Shown: positions 33,181 through 45,546 of the stretch, one piece after another
Position numbering within the stretch: the stretch's first letter is position 1
How the letters are laid out: each line of letters opens with the position of its first letter
Source: Rhynchopus euleeides
Lineage: Eukaryota > Euglenozoa > Diplonemea > Diplonemida > Diplonemidae
Direction: 5' to 3'
Assembly (NCBI GenBank): GCA_963210315.1
Contig: OY723246.1
Coordinates: forward strand, 868,001-932,000
DNA length: 64,000 bases
Notes under the pieces: model-generated
Databases searched by the model: none
Seen by the model: the letters and a program-made list of their open reading frames with translations, nothing else
What the model was told of the DNA's origin: nothing
Position numbers and translations under genes: made by a program

Positions 33181-34256
33181 GGTTTTTTCTAAGAATTTTT
33201 ACAAGGGAATTTTTGCTCGCCCCCCCACAGTTTCCAGGCGCGTGCCCGTCAGGCGGGACTTTTTCTCTGATTTCTCTCCGCGTCATCATTGACAGCTCTC
33301 GAGTGATGCCCAGAGATGCTTGCGGCAGAGAGTGCCCCTCATGCGCGTTACAGCTGAAAATGAATGAGGATCATCTGGCACTCGTTCTCATCGGGGGTTG
33401 TGCTCCGCAGGGACTCAATACACCTTGGCACTCTCGCAGGGCTGGACATGCCAGCAGCTGGAGGACAGTTACAAAGCTGCCCCCGACGCCACCCACCTGC
33501 TGGCCCCTTCAGGTCTGAAAGCCCAAAAGCTCCCGGGGATTTTGCAGTGGTGCGCACCATATTCAGCGCAGGGTGATCTCTCCAATTTTCCAAAACTGCT
33601 GGTTTACGGGTTTGGGGAACGGTCGTCGGCAGACCGTTGAAATGCCCGTGTTAGCAAGGCACACTCACATTTCAGGGAGCGTGTCGCGTGTCACGCATGT
33701 CGCGAACGCGGCAAGTGTACCTCCCAGGTGGGGAAGCCCGACCTCCTGTCCGATGTCAGTCAGGCTTCGAAGAAGCGCTTCATGGATGCGGCGCTGACCC
33801 GGGGAAGTGAGATAGATGGACGGGCACACGCTACATGGGGGGTCTGGGGGGCGTGAGCCCCCCAGCCGCCGGAGGCCACGGTAGCGAACATCTGTTCGTG
33901 TGGGCGTACAGATTCTGTGCGAGTTGGCTGCGTCCTCAGAGGCGACTGGAGTGGTTGGACCCCGATTTGATGGGATTCGAAGGACTTGAGTACGAGACGT
34001 ACGCCACAGGGGGGTCTGGGGGGCGGAGCCCCCCAGCCGCCGGAGGCCACGGTAGTGAACGTCTGGCTCTCCAGTTGGCCAGCAAGGCGAACGGTACGTG
34101 GGACAGACTTCCCTTCCATCCTTGTGCGCGCCCTGTCGACTGGGGAAAACTTAGAAAAAGTTTTTTCCTCTGCGAAACAACCTTAGAAAAAAATTCCCCT
34201 AACAAAATTCTTAGAAAAAAACTTTTTTTCCCCTTACAAAAATTCTTAGAAAAAAA
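33181..34256. mobile_element. Possible inverted-repeat element of about 1.1 kb
   Basis: TTTTTTCTAAGAATTTTTAC (33184 onward) and its inverse (about 34236-34255) face each other. The right flank carries further TTAGAAAAA repeats from 34151. The interior has the paired M3 modules and no confident gene. Confidence 0.4.
33834..34064. repeat. Paired M3 GC-palindrome modules
   Basis: Two modules (33834-33892, 34010-34064) are separated by a spacer resembling that at 10742-10841 (GGGCGTACRGATTCTGTG, then GAGTTGGCTGCGTCCTC). The whole unit of about 230 bp is therefore a dispersed repeat. Confidence 0.7.
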
Positions 34257-34437
34257 GTTCAGAATCCTGAAAGTGGGGAACAAGCCCCCCAGTTAGGAAC
34301 AGCCCTGCCCCCAGCGCGAGAAATTTTTTTTTCACACCCCCCCAAAAAATGTACCTCATCATGAGCCCCGTTTTTTTCTTGATGATCGGGAAAACACTGT
34401 TTGTGCGCCAAACCCGGCCGGGCAAAACAAAATCGAT

Positions 34438-34546
34438 GGGGGCCCTCGCTACCAGTCACTACTCGTCACTGCTCGTCAGCCAGTGAGGGGAAGTGCGCCG
34501 TGGCTCACTTTTTCTCACTCAGTCACACTTGGTAGCGAAGGCCCCC
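34438..34546. mobile_element. 109-bp miniature element, copy 5
   Basis: Ends are intact, with the perfect duplication GAT at 34435-34437 and 34547-34549. Confidence 0.92.
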
Positions 34547-35278
34547 GATGCCTGCAATATTTATTTGCGCACTGACATGGGGCATAAAATACGTTTGGGT
34601 GCATAAAAGTATGCAAGGGGAAATGCACCAGCCGCCACTCAGCGCCCTTCATCAGGCCCCGGGTGTCGCTCCGAGTGATTTACACCCCGTACGTTTCGCC
34701 TCACTGACCAGAATTTTCGCAGGATGACACCCGCCCACCTCTTGCCTCGGTTTGTGTGTTGCTGTATGTTGCTGCTATTTCACTGCACTATCGTCCGAGG
34801 ACCTCAGTATTCTCTCAGGACTCTCGGGGCTGTCGAAGACATGTGATGCCGGCGTCACTAACGCTTGTTGATCGTGCTCTCGGCAGCCCGGTGAGAGGTG
34901 CTGCTGCCTCGGGTTCTTCGTCATCATCATCGTCCCACGGCAACGGCTTCCCAGACATATTTTCCCAAAGAAATGCCCGAACCAGATGGGTTCATCGGCC
35001 CAATATTACGGGAAGGGGGCACGAAAAGATGACGCTGTCAATATTTTGATGATCGGGAAATCACTGACCTTACCCAGTAGTGCGACGCGCGTTGGAACAC
35101 AAAAAAAGACAGATGATGTTTGCCGCAGTCAGAACGGTACCCTCAGAAGGGCGTCCTTTCTGTTCTGGCTGTGGCAAGAGGCGGTGTTTCCAGCATACCG
35201 CCGCAACATATGTGGGGCTGTCAGGCCAGTTGAAATTTTGAGAGTTCACAAATTTTCACAAACACTTCACAAACTTTC

Positions 35279-36712
35279 GTCAGCTGATTGAGGGTGTGAT
35301 ATGAGGGTTCTATCCAACAAGGATATCAAGGCGGCACTTTCAAAGTCCTGCCAAGGACAGCGCCACGTGGGTGTGTGCTTCTGATATATGTTATGTCATC
35401 ATGTGAACCCTCCCCAGCGTGTGCCAACATCCCTGGCACGCTCACGAAAAGCATGACAAACTTTCACAAACGCTTCACAAACTTTCGCAAATTTTCGCAA
35501 ACATTCACAAACTTTCACAAAACGTTCACAAACTCATTTGGCTAGCGTATCAGTTCTCGTGCGTCGTCTTTCGTAGATGTTCTGTACGATGCGGATCCGC
35601 TAATCCAACATAGCAAACTCATTTGTGAATTTTTGTGAATTTTTGCGAATTTCTGCGAATTTTTGCGAATTTTTGCGAATTATTGTCGTGCCTGTGGGCT
35701 TGGGTCGCCGTGGCGTTGGGCTCTGCCCAACGCCACGGCGCGACGCGGATGGAGTTGCTTGTCGGGCCCTTTTTTCTCGTGGCATGCTCTTCGTGAGCGT
35801 GTCAGGGATGTTGGCAGGGTTTCACATGACATAATAAGTATCAGAAGCACACACCCACGTGGCGCTGTCCTTGGCAGGACTTTGAAAGTGCCGCCTTGTT
35901 ATCCTTGTTGGATGGAACCCTCATATCACACCCTCAATCAGCTGACGATATTTTTTTTTGCAATTTTTTGTCGCACCTGTGGGCTTGGGTCGCCGTGGCG
36001 TTGGGCTCCGCCCAACGCCACGACGCGACGCGGATGGAGTTGCTTCTGAGTTGAATGTTGCCGACATGAGGAATCTGAGAGGGTGCACTGAGTAGTGAAA
36101 CGAAGTGGTTTCCAATGACACTGCGTGCTCGAAAGCTCGCTTACCCGGAGGCAACATCTCTTGGAGCATCATGTTGGGGAGACAGGGGGGGTGGGGGGGT
36201 GAACGTGGCAGTGGGAGGGGTGGGTGGGTGGGGCTGCTATGATGACGGGAATCATGAACGAGGAGCGTGCAAAGGAATAACTCGAGATGCCAAGCAGCCC
36301 CACCCACCCCCACCCCCACCCCTCCCACTGCCACGTTCACCCCACACCCCCCCTGTCTCCCCAACATGATGCTCCAAGTGATGATGCCTCCAGGGCAGAT
36401 GCCCTGAACCACCGGACTCGGGTTAACCCCGGTGACCCGGACCCCCCCCCCCCCCGCCCCCCCAGAAAAAAATCCGGGAAATTTTGCGAGTTCACAAACT
36501 TTCACAAACGCTTCACAAACTTTCACAAACTTGCGTCAGCTGATTGAGGGTGTGATATGAGGGTTCTATCCAACAAGGATATCAAGGCGGCACTTTCAAA
36601 GTCCTGCCAAGGACAGCGCCACGTGGGTGTGTGCTTCTGATATATGTTATGTCATCATGTGAACCCTCCCCAGCGTGTGCCAACATCCCTGACACGCTCA
36701 CGAAAAGCATGA
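35279..36712. repeat. Three copies of a roughly 175-bp unit
   Basis: Copies at 35279-35455 (+), about 35790-35945 (-) and 36536-36712 (+) share CAGCTGATTGAGGGTGTGAT, CAAGGCGGCACTTTCAAAG and GACAGCGCCACGTGG blocks. GTTGGGCTCTGCCCAACGCC palindromes occur at about 35719-35740 and 35999-36020. The copies adjoin CACAAACTTTC arrays. Confidence 0.7.
36146..36392. repeat. Large hairpin with arms of about 95 bp
   Basis: The arms 36146-36238 and 36294-36392 are inverted copies: each holds GGAGCATCATGTTGGGGAGA or its inverse, plus a GTGAACGTGGCAGTGGGAGG block. The loop is about 55 bp. This may be a small foldback element. Confidence 0.7.
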
Positions 36713-37959
36713 CACGGAGAAAACAGGTGCCGAAACAACCTGCCGAGCACACGGGTAGTGCCACGTTGATCCACGCAGCGATCTCCCATGACAGGAAGCC
36801 TTGTCGCCACGGCAGAGTCGCCGCAGACTGTGGGAGAGGTGTCGCCAGTCACCTTGAGGTTGCAGTGTGTCATCAGGCTAAGACCCGTGCCCTCTTCACC
36901 TCCCCTGTTAGGTTGCTCCCATATCGTTGCCTGCTTTGGGGCCTGAAGGACATAGGGGTCCAGCAGGCACTTGAGCATCGCAAGGCATGAGTGGCTGTTT
37001 CAAACTCCTGGTGCAAGCACCCGTCATGGTCTGGGGAAGCCCTCCCAGGTAGTTTAACGTCTTGCCCAGGACAAACTTGCGCAAATTTTCGCAAATTTTC
37101 GCAAACGTTCACAAAAACTCACACTAAACGTTTGTGAATTTTTGTAAATTTTTGTGAATTTTTGCGCATTTTTGTGAATTTTTGCTGCATATGCGAATTT
37201 CAACAGGCCTGACAGCCCCAATATGACATTGGTTTCTTTTCTGATGTCGGCAAGCTTGTCAGGGGAAGCCAAAACTGAAGCATTTTACGGACCGTTCTGA
37301 ACACTTGCGGGGAGGGGTGTCATAGGCACGCAGGTCATTATGAATCTCGCATGAGAAGCACGGAATTTTAGTTGCCCGTGGTTTTGACTCGCTGCGGCCC
37401 ATAATCATTTTGGCCAAATCATTGGAACAACGGAATGAACAAATTCAGTTAAAAGAAACAACACTGCACGGAGGGGCCGTCACCGCGCGCCAGAACGGTG
37501 CCAGTGCGAGTGCCACCTTTCTGTATTTTAAGTGAAGGCCCCACACACGAAGTGCAAATCTGGAAGGAGAAGGTTGAAGGGCATATGTGAATTGCATGCA
37601 CTGTCTGCTGCGCTCACCGGCACAACTCTCAAAAACTGTTAAACCGAGCGAAATCTCACGAGAGAATGGGATCAACGAAAGTTGGAGCCCTTCCCAACGC
37701 GGAACACCCTCCCACAGCCTGTCGGGACGTGTGAAGTGTTCGGAAGGATTCGCGCGGCGAAAAGTTTCCTGAGCTGGCTCCACCCGAACTGTCGAGGTGT
37801 ATCCTGGGGAAATGGGTTACTTCTTTGAGAGGAAAAATAATTTCCCCCCCCCTGACAACCCTCTCCTGATGGGCGAACCTTGCAGATCCCTTAGGAATCT
37901 TAGGCCGGAATAAAAGGTTTCGCTGCCATGTCTCACTTGCTCACTCGGGCTTTGGCAGA

Positions 37960-38290
37960 TGAGTTGACGCTTCCACACACCCCCTCGCCTTGCATGAAAG
38001 GTGGGGGTGTGGGAGCACAGGTGAGTGAGTGAGTCCTGGCAAGCACACTGGGGCATGTCGAAACGAATGGAAAAAAAAATACCGGGAAAAAAAAGGAGTT
38101 CTGTTGGGCGAAAGAAGTTACACAATTATTCCTGTGCAACTTCGACCGCAGCACATGCCTTGGAATGGGCGTCATCTCAAAGGTGAATTTTTAGATGCAG
38201 GTAGCTATCAGAGGGGGGTCTACTTTCCTTCGCGCCACTTTGCGACTTCGCATACGCTTCATCGCTCGTCACTCGGGAAAAAAATGATTG
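37960..38290 (+). repeat. Segment related to 23519-23860
   Basis: Shared blocks are TGACGCTTCCACACACCC, CTCGCCT, GTGAGTGAGTCGG-like sequence and, further on, TTGCGACTTCG near TCGCTCGTCAC. These are parts of an old dispersed element. Confidence 0.45.
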
Positions 38291-38653
38291 CCGGGTTTCT
38301 TTTGTTTTGTTTGTGCAACAGGATGGGGGGAGTGAGGGGGGAACGAAAAAAACACATGATGCAGCTAGCGCCAAGCAGCGTATCGCCATGTGTGTTAAAG
38401 TTCTTTGCTATATGCAGTGAGGAATGGGACATGAGGTAGTCGCATAATGCAGCACGACTCTACCGCGACGCGCGTCGCTTCCATCTGGAACGCGCTGCTG
38501 GTGTGCGGGCGGGGGGGTAGGGGGTGGGGTGGGTAGTGACCTTTTCTGCACGTTTCCGTTTGGAGTGCGAACCCCATCCCCGCTGGGACATGAATGTCAG
38601 CGTCCGGCCGCCCTCCACAATGCACAGCCTCTGCTGCGATCTCCCGCCACCCC

Positions 38654-39673
38654 TCAGTCGCTGACTCTTGGGTGGACAGTGACAAGGTACTCAGCTGTGG
38701 CAGCAGAGTTCGACAGGGTAGGGTGCATGCGGATGTCAAGATCGTCATCCTGAATCATGTTCCGTGAGAGCGCAAGCGCCTTCGCCGCAACGTTGAAGGC
38801 AGCCTGCGCTGGGTCGATACGGAGGAGCAGCGGGGACCCACACGACCTGGCCTGCTTCGCGATCTGCGCCGCAACCCGCCCGCATGTTAGCTGATCACTC
38901 ACGGTGAAGACAGAGTCAGTCCGTGGCTGCTGTCCTGCCGGCTTACCGCTCACCAGGAAGCGCAGGGCTGGGTGCTGCTCGTCCTGCTGCCTTGCCTGTG
39001 CGAACACAAAGTCGATCTGCACCTGGATTGCAATCTCGTCCTGCTCGAGGAAGTGTGCAGCCAGCTGGAACCCCTTCATCGCCTGCGTCACGCTGCCCTG
39101 CCCCATCGCCTGCACATGCACTGTCTGCTGCAGGCGCATCCGCTTTGCCAGCGCACCGGCCACCCCCTTGAGCTGCGTGTTCTGCGACACACGCATGGGA
39201 ACCTTGTTCTCCGACAGGCCGTCGGGTGTGGTGGGGCGTGCCGACTGCCGCCGTCCCCCTTTGGCAGGCGCGCTGGTCTCAGGGGTGTACGGGGACACGA
39301 CGCCGGTGCTGCTTGCTGCAGAGGATTTCGATGCAATCGTGCTGTGCGAAGCGGTGGTGCCGGTGGGGGTGGTGATTGGCGTGGAGGCGGCGGGAGCAGA
39401 CACGGCGGAGACGGCGGGCGCCACAACGGTTGCGGTATTGTACATCGCGGCGGGGGCGAAGCACGGCTGGATCGTAGAGTACTGTGGCTGCATCATCGGG
39501 GTGGCACCTGCGTCAGCCACTGGCATCAGAATCACCGGAACCATCATCTGCGCGTTTGCCGCAGGCTGGGGGTTCACGATCTGTGTCACAGGCTGGGCAG
39601 CCATCTGGGCCGACTGATTCGGATCCCAGATCGCTGGCTGCTGCACGTAGAACATCCCCGACGTGCCATACAT
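38654..39673 (-). CDS. Tandem SpoVS/Alba-like domain protein
   Basis: This gene encodes 339 residues. SpoVS is a small Alba-like nucleic-acid-binding fold, best known as a bacterial sporulation protein and rarer in eukaryotes. The N-terminal 150 residues are low-complexity, rich in Pro/Ala/Thr/Gln/Met, followed by a basic patch KGGRRQSARP. Domain 1 (about 157-243) has VPMRVSQNTQLKGVAGALAK and VQAMGQGSVTQAMKG, matching the family's VSxxSxxxxVAGALA and IxAIGAGAxNQAxKA motifs. Domain 2 (about 253-335) has VFTVSDQLTCGRVAAQIAK and LLLRIDPAQAAFNVAAKAL. The start is the ATG in front of YGTSGMF; the open frame extends upstream but without an ATG. Binding of RNA or DNA is inferred from the fold. It is the only gene found within several kilobases either side. 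Confidence 0.8.
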   Translation of the reverse strand: MYGTSGMFYVQQPAIWDPNQSAQMAAQPVTQIVNPQPAANAQMMVPVILMPVADAGATPMMQPQYSTIQPCFAPAAMYNTATVVAPAVSAVSAPAASTPITTPTGTTASHSTIASKSSAASSTGVVSPYTPETSAPAKGGRRQSARPTTPDGLSENKVPMRVSQNTQLKGVAGALAKRMRLQQTVHVQAMGQGSVTQAMKGFQLAAHFLEQDEIAIQVQIDFVFAQARQQDEQHPALRFLVSGKPAGQQPRTDSVFTVSDQLTCGRVAAQIAKQARSCGSPLLLRIDPAQAAFNVAAKALALSRNMIQDDDLDIRMHPTLSNSAATAEYLVTVHPRVSD

Positions 39674-42600
39674 CGTGTGAGGAGAGGGTGTGGGAGGAGG
39701 GGTGGAGTTCGACACTCAAAAGCACACCCGCAAAAAGGGCACACTGACACAAAACTCTTCTTTTTAAAACACACGACACAGACACACGTTCACCTTTTAC
39801 TCTTCTGCTTCGTGGAAGCTACACCGAACGAACTCCACTGTCACACACACGCGCACGTGTGCGTGTGCGCGTGACACGCTTTCTTGATTCCCAGCTGTCA
39901 AACACACTTGACGAACTGGAGGGGGAGGTGGAGGGTGAGGGGAGAGAGGGTCAAATCTGCGAGTCGCGCAGAAGAGAAAGAGAGAGAGAGAGAATGTATG
40001 GGGTAGGGGTATTGCAGTCGGGTGAAAGGATGACACGTGTGCGGGGTGTGTGTATGTTTCTGCCAGAAAACAGGGGTGTGTGTGTGTGTCTGATTGGGGA
40101 GCGCTGCATGCGGGGAGGGGGAGGGGGCGGCTAAGGATACCTGCGTGAAGAGCACAGCAGCGGGGGACGGCGGGGGGGGGCGGGGGTGGGGATTTCTACG
40201 AACACGAGGCAGCTGCCAGTCCAGTATATTGAGCATCGGTGTTCGTGTGCCATCGGAGGTCTCGTGGTCTGATCGGATGTGTTAGCGTTGTGCGGGCAGT
40301 CCTCGATGGGCAAATGCATCGGTGAACCTTCCGCACCGCGCAATCCTCCTCCCGTGTTGGGTGGCAGAAGCGGCGGTGCGAGCTGCACCCCACACCACCT
40401 GTCGCATTCCTCATCACACAGGCTCAACGGCGTGGCGTCACGAAGGACAAGAGAAGATGCCGTGACCATGTGCGCCATTTTGTATCACGAACATACAGAA
40501 TCGAAATGTGGGTATCAAACATGTGGCATCCAACCGGGCGGCAAGGTTTTCTGCAGAGAAGATTCGGCTTGCCGCTTGCAAGGCCACCCTTTCGTCTGTG
40601 CGTTGATGTGGACCTATATGAATTATGGCGGTACTTCTGGTCTCGGTGGATCAAGGGCTGGTGCATGCGGATGAACATGAACAGCATTACTCGGTGGGTT
40701 GACAAGCAGAAAAAGACTTGGAGTTGCGTTCTTTGTTTGTACGAACGGTGCCTGCTAGTGCATGTGTGCAGGATACCGAACGCTGCCACGAGTCTTTTTA
40801 GTGCGAAAAGCTAGCTGTTCTTGCAATAAATGTCAGGGATTTTGGGGTGGGTTTCTTGGCGAGAACAACGGGCACTGTGGCTGTTGAGTGCGAAGGAAGC
40901 TGTTGCGATGATTCGGGAGGATGAAGGAGTCCTGGATGTGGCTGTGTGCAGGAGCGGGCAGTGGCCCCGTGGTAGGGGCTGTGTATGGCAGTGCCTAACC
41001 GACAGGTTACTGAGAACCGACAGCAGATCCCAACCGACTTCCTCGCAAATAACAAACAGCATATCCACGGCTCCTGACACGGTCAGGCAGGGACGACTTG
41101 ATTTGTGGAGTATGATCCTGGCAGCAAGGACATTTGTTGGGAACATGTGCGACTCAAATATTTCTCTTGCAGACAGTGCAGTGAGAGAGACATTCTGGAG
41201 GAGCAGTCTCGGTTTGGGAGCGGCACTCCCCCATGGGTAAGCTCCCTGCAGACACAATGTGGAAGTTGAAACAACACACCTGGTACCGATCCTTGATCAC
41301 CAACGAACTCGCTCAAAGATAATCTCGTGCTTGCCTGTGCACCACCCCATCGACACAGCAAGGCCCCTCGGGTAACCCGAGGGTATGGGTGTTCACACAG
41401 GGTTCCCTAAGAGAGTGAATGAAGTTTCACCCCAATATTTTTGATCACACACACAATGAACGTGTATTTGTCGGCAAGGTTGGCATATCCATCCGGTACA
41501 GAACAGCAGTCTGCGAAAGACCACTGCACGTTGACCAAACGTATCTTCTTCTGTGGCTGGCACAGCAAGGCTGCCGTTAGGGCCGTCATTGCACACATAC
41601 ATGTTGTTCTCTATGCATATGCAACCCACCTGCGAGCGCAACGTCCAGCCCACATTCCCGCGAGTGTCGTGTGGTGAGTGCTTTGTTGATCGGTACTCAC
41701 TTGTGCGCATATCATTTGAAACATAAAAACATCAACAAAAATAACGACGCTCAACAACAGGGAACTGCAGCAAATCGGCAGGGCTTGCAGCCACGCGCCT
41801 TGCTACCACGGACAACAAAGGATGGGAAGGGGCGACAGACGGCACAGCTTCCCCCAGAAAATCAACCGCACACCCTGCCGACCCTCCTGCAGGTATAATC
41901 CTTTGACAGGAAAATCCGCATACAAAAAGGCGTACATGACCGCGGGTGCGTGGGAGAGGGAGGGAGGTCTTCATTCGAGATGCAAACAAGTCTGACGAAA
42001 GGCTTACGGGAAGGGGCGCCTCAGAGGGGGGCAGGGAGCGAAGTAGACAATAGCAATGTTGCAGTGTCTCGATAGGGAGGGGGCGGGATGTTGATCTCTG
42101 CCCCCCCCCACCCCACCCCAGCCCGCAAGACTGGCAATGGGCGTGGTGGTCCTTTGGAGCTCGTTGGAACAGCAGCACGAAAAAACGGGGGGGGGGGGAG
42201 GTTTGACTTTATTTTGTGTTTGGAGAGAGCTGTTGCAAACAACGAGTGCAGGAATGCCGTGCGAAGCAGCCAGTCACAGAGCACATACCCCACGCCCCAC
42301 AAACCCGCAGTAACTCATGCGTGGTAGTAGAGGGAGGGGCTGTCCCCCATGATCGCTGAATGCCTTGCTGATTCGTCTTTTCTTCGCCCCCCCCCCCCCT
42401 TCTGATAAGCAGGCACGCAGTGTTTGAGGCTCGGGGCGGTTGAGATCACCCACTTCTAACCGATCTAACCACCCGCCTCGCAGACTGCGGAGAGGTAGGC
42501 CGAACCCCACGCATGTTAGGAAGGGAGTAAGCATCTGCTCCGACACATGGGCCTACTCAGGGCGTCGTAACGTTATTGTCATAATTGAGAACGTATTGAC

Positions 42601-43469
42601 GTCAAATGTACGCAGCAGAGAGTGTGGGAGCATGCTCCTGTGGTAATTTGCGGCGCTTTCACGCGCGCGAGAAAGTTGCAGTAATAACGCCAACGGAACC
42701 CCCGCGTCGAGGTCTCTCCAGTCGCTGAAGGTTCCGGAGATGACAGTCAGGATCAGGCCTGGCGCACGCGCACACACGGCTATCGCCAGAAGGTGATAGC
42801 ACTTCATCGGGAAAAATAGATAAACAAACACAAGCAGAACATGTCCCGCTTGCCCCGGAGGGCCATCCCTCCCCTCTTCTGCCCCTTCGGCCGCAGCCGG
42901 TCTTTGTTTGTGCGCCAGCGTGTGGGGAGGGGGCATACACATGCGCTGGCAACAGGTCTTCTTTGCTGGGGAGGCCAGGAGGGGGCCTCTGTGGCAACGC
43001 AAAGAAGGGATTGGCTCAACACCGCCACCACCTCTCGGGATTACTGCTGTGATCTTTGGGCAAAAAACATCTTGGTTGGATGGACGAAAGAAGACCCAGG
43101 TGGTATGAACCGGTATCCGCTTCCCCACTTGGGCACTGCATTGTGTAGTGGTGGCTCGCAGCCTTCACTGTCTTCCTGAGACGTGTCGGAGTTGGGCCAG
43201 GGAGAGCACCCTGGTGATTTATTTGTCGTGAAAACCCCGCTCGTTGTGCACTGCATAGCAGTGTTGACCCAGGTGTAGCAAGTGTGTGCTTGGTTTCCAC
43301 CCACTCCCCACCCCCACCCCCCTACACCCGCGAACGATGCATACAATAGAAAATGGAACAGCGAAAGAGAATCGAGGAGAAGCAGGAGAAGGAGAAGGAG
43401 GAAGAGGAAGAAAGGGAGGGATATGTGTAGTCGTTAGAATAATGAAAATAGAGCTTTGGGGGGGTAGGG
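39674..43469. other. Long stretch with no confident gene
   Basis: 39674-40140 is a 5' flank with AC, GA and GT microsatellites. 40260-41900 is lower in repeats and holds short frames on both strands that look partly protein-like (for example 40470-40814, +), but they are unsupported. 42090-42430 has G and C runs. A minus-strand frame ending at 42553 is Leu/Ala-rich but unrecognised. Confidence 0.4.
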
Positions 43470-44440
43470 GGGGGGGTTTGATTGTCGAGAGTGAATGGGA
43501 AAGCAAGTCTCCCCCAGCACCTTCTTGCAATCAGGGGGGGGGGGATGGATGCGGTTGTTCAGCTTCCCACACTCACAACCCTCCTCCCCATGCCTCGATA
43601 CCCCCCATGCTTCGATAGTTCGGTTGGTTGAACAGGGGGGGGGGGGGGGGGGGGCATGGGCGAGGACAAAACAGGGCCCGCGGAAGAAGGGGGAAGGAGG
43701 ATCCCGCGAGGTGCGCGGCTCGAGCGTGTAGGAAAATGAAGTTTTGAACGATTTGAACGATTTTTGGCCGTGCTCGTAGCTTCCCCGGATGAGGGTGGTA
43801 GCAGAGGTAGGTTTTAGTGTAGGAGGTTTGCATCACGGCAGCAGATCCCCCCCCCCCCACCCCTGTCAAACACCACTTTGGGAGTGGAGAGAGAAGGGCC
43901 GAGCAACAAAGAGAGAGAGAGAGGGGGAGTGGGTGGAGCAGAGAAAGTAAGGTACAGAGAGGGAGGGTGGGGGGGAAAAGAGTAGAATGTAGAATTGATG
44001 GGTGAGGCGGGGGGGTCAATGGTTTGATTTGTGGTGGGGAGGGGAGGGGGGGGGGGGTAAGAAACAGCCTCAAAGAATGCGGAAACGGTGGTGGGGGGGT
44101 ATTGAAATCGGGGTAGAAGGAATCACAAGGATGATATCCCTTCACTCGTTATGCAGGTTGTGTCTGGTGGTGGTGGGGGTGGGGGGGGGGGGGTGAGGGG
44201 GTGGTGGTGTAAAAAAAAGGTGTCATCTCGCAATACCCTCTTGCAAGTTTGCAGCCTACCCCCAGCCAGGATTACAAAATAATGCCATAAGCCAGTGAAG
44301 CTTGTGCAAATTTGCCGTATTGCAGCAAATGGTGACTGGGGGTGGGGGGGCAGTGAAGCGGAAGAAAGGTAAAGCAAATCACAGAGAGTTGACCTCCCCT
44401 TCACTCGTTATGCAGGCTGTGTCCAATATCTAGTGGTGGC
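43470..44440 (-). repeat. Cluster of S1 and S2 repeat copies
   Basis: This holds an S1 unit (about 43470-43532) and S2 units (44092-44170 and 44338-44440), each bordering a G run on the plus strand. Between them are long G and GA tracts. No gene is supported in this stretch. Confidence 0.55.
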
Positions 44441-44764
44441 TGGAGGAGGTGATGTGTGTGTGTGTGCAGTGGCCACGTTTCATGCCGAATCGTTTCTGCC
44501 CCTCTCCGCCCCCCCTCTCCCACTGGGTCATGAAGTGAGGGAAAAGTGACACAAACGAACTATCGACAAAAAAAATATCGCCACCACAGACACATAGACA
44601 CATCCAACGAAGACCGCCAAGACACATCAATACAAACAAAGCAGGAAAACAAGTTGGGGTATGGAGTCTACAGCTTTGCCTGGTTCTCTGCGAGTGGCCC
44701 CACTCAGCAGGGCGAAAGGCGAGCGTGGTGACAATATGCACGACGCGCTGGCAGAAATCTCCTG

Positions 44765-45010
44765 AACCGGTTTGAAAACAGTAACCGGTTCCTTGGGAAC
44801 CGGTTTGGGAACCGGTTGAAATCACAACGGCAAACCGGTTACTGACAAATCCGAACCGGTTGAGGACAGGTTCAGAACCGGCTGGGACCGGTTCTGAAAC
44901 TGGCAAAAACCGGTTCGTGAACCGGTTTGCAGGAACCGGTTTCAGAACCGGTTCCGGAACCGGTTCGTGAACCGGTTTCAGAACCGGTTCTGAAACCGGT
45001 TCCCCCAGTC
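44765..45010. repeat. AACCGGTT palindrome array, block 1a
   Basis: AACCGGTT cores recur every roughly 10-20 bp with variable linkers. The minus strand reads Glu-Pro-Val repeats in an open frame, a by-product of the motif rather than a supported protein. Confidence 0.85.
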
Positions 45011-45546
45011 CTGACCGGATTTCTATAGGGGGACCCTTTCGAATTTTTTTTTCGTGGGGGTAAATTGAACGTTTTTGGCCATTTGAAGCCACTGCGACCA
45101 TTCCCGGGCCTCGGAAATCAGATTCTTGCCCCTCAAATGCGGTACCGGTCCGGACAAAAATCCGGACCGGAACCGCAGGTACCGCATGCAGAAACTGGCA
45201 GAAACCGGTTCGCGAACCGGTTCTAGAACCGGTTTGCCCAGAACCGGTTCCCGAACCGGTTCGGGAACCGGTTCTAGAACCGGTTTGTGAACCGGTTCCA
45301 GAACCGGTTCGTGAACCGGTTCTGGAACCGGTTCACAAACCGGTTCTAGAACCGGTTCACGCAGTCCTGACTGGATTTCTATAGGGGGACCCTTTCGAAT
45401 TTTTTTTTCCGGGGGGTAAATTGAACGTTTTTGGCCATTTGAAGCCACTGCGACCATTCCCGGGCCTCGGAAATCAGATTCTTGCCCCTCAAATGCGGTA
45501 CCGGTCCGGACGAAAATCCGGACCGGAACCGCAGGTACCGCATGCA
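45005..45546. repeat. Higher-order repeat: 184-bp unit and AACCGGTT array, two copies
   Basis: A unit of about 184 bp is nearly identical at 45009-45190 and 45365-45546. It contains CCGGATTTCTATAGGGGGAC, GGCCTCGGAAATCAGATTC and a GGACCGGAACCGCAGGTACC block. A second AACCGGTT array lies between the copies (45202-45360). The period of array plus unit is about 356 bp. Confidence 0.85.

Larger units (their letters stand above)
34547..38653. other. Repeat-dominated stretch without a confident gene
   Basis: CACAAAC/GTGAATTTTTG arrays (35240-35690, 36480-36535, 37080-37190), three copies of a roughly 175-bp unit, a large hairpin and repeat fragments related to 23519-23860 fill this region. Short open frames made of Phe-Cys-Glu-Phe-type repeats are products of the arrays. 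Confidence 0.5.

Noticed and set aside
35419..37272. Phe/Cys/Glu- and His/Lys/Leu-repeat proteins
   Set aside because: They arise from GTGAATTTTTG and CACAAACTTTC arrays read in open frames.
38654..39673. Bacterial contamination implied by the SpoVS match
   Set aside because: The gene sits in sequence with the same repeats and composition as the intron-bearing genes, has two domains and a long low-complexity N-terminus, and lacks bacterial operon context.
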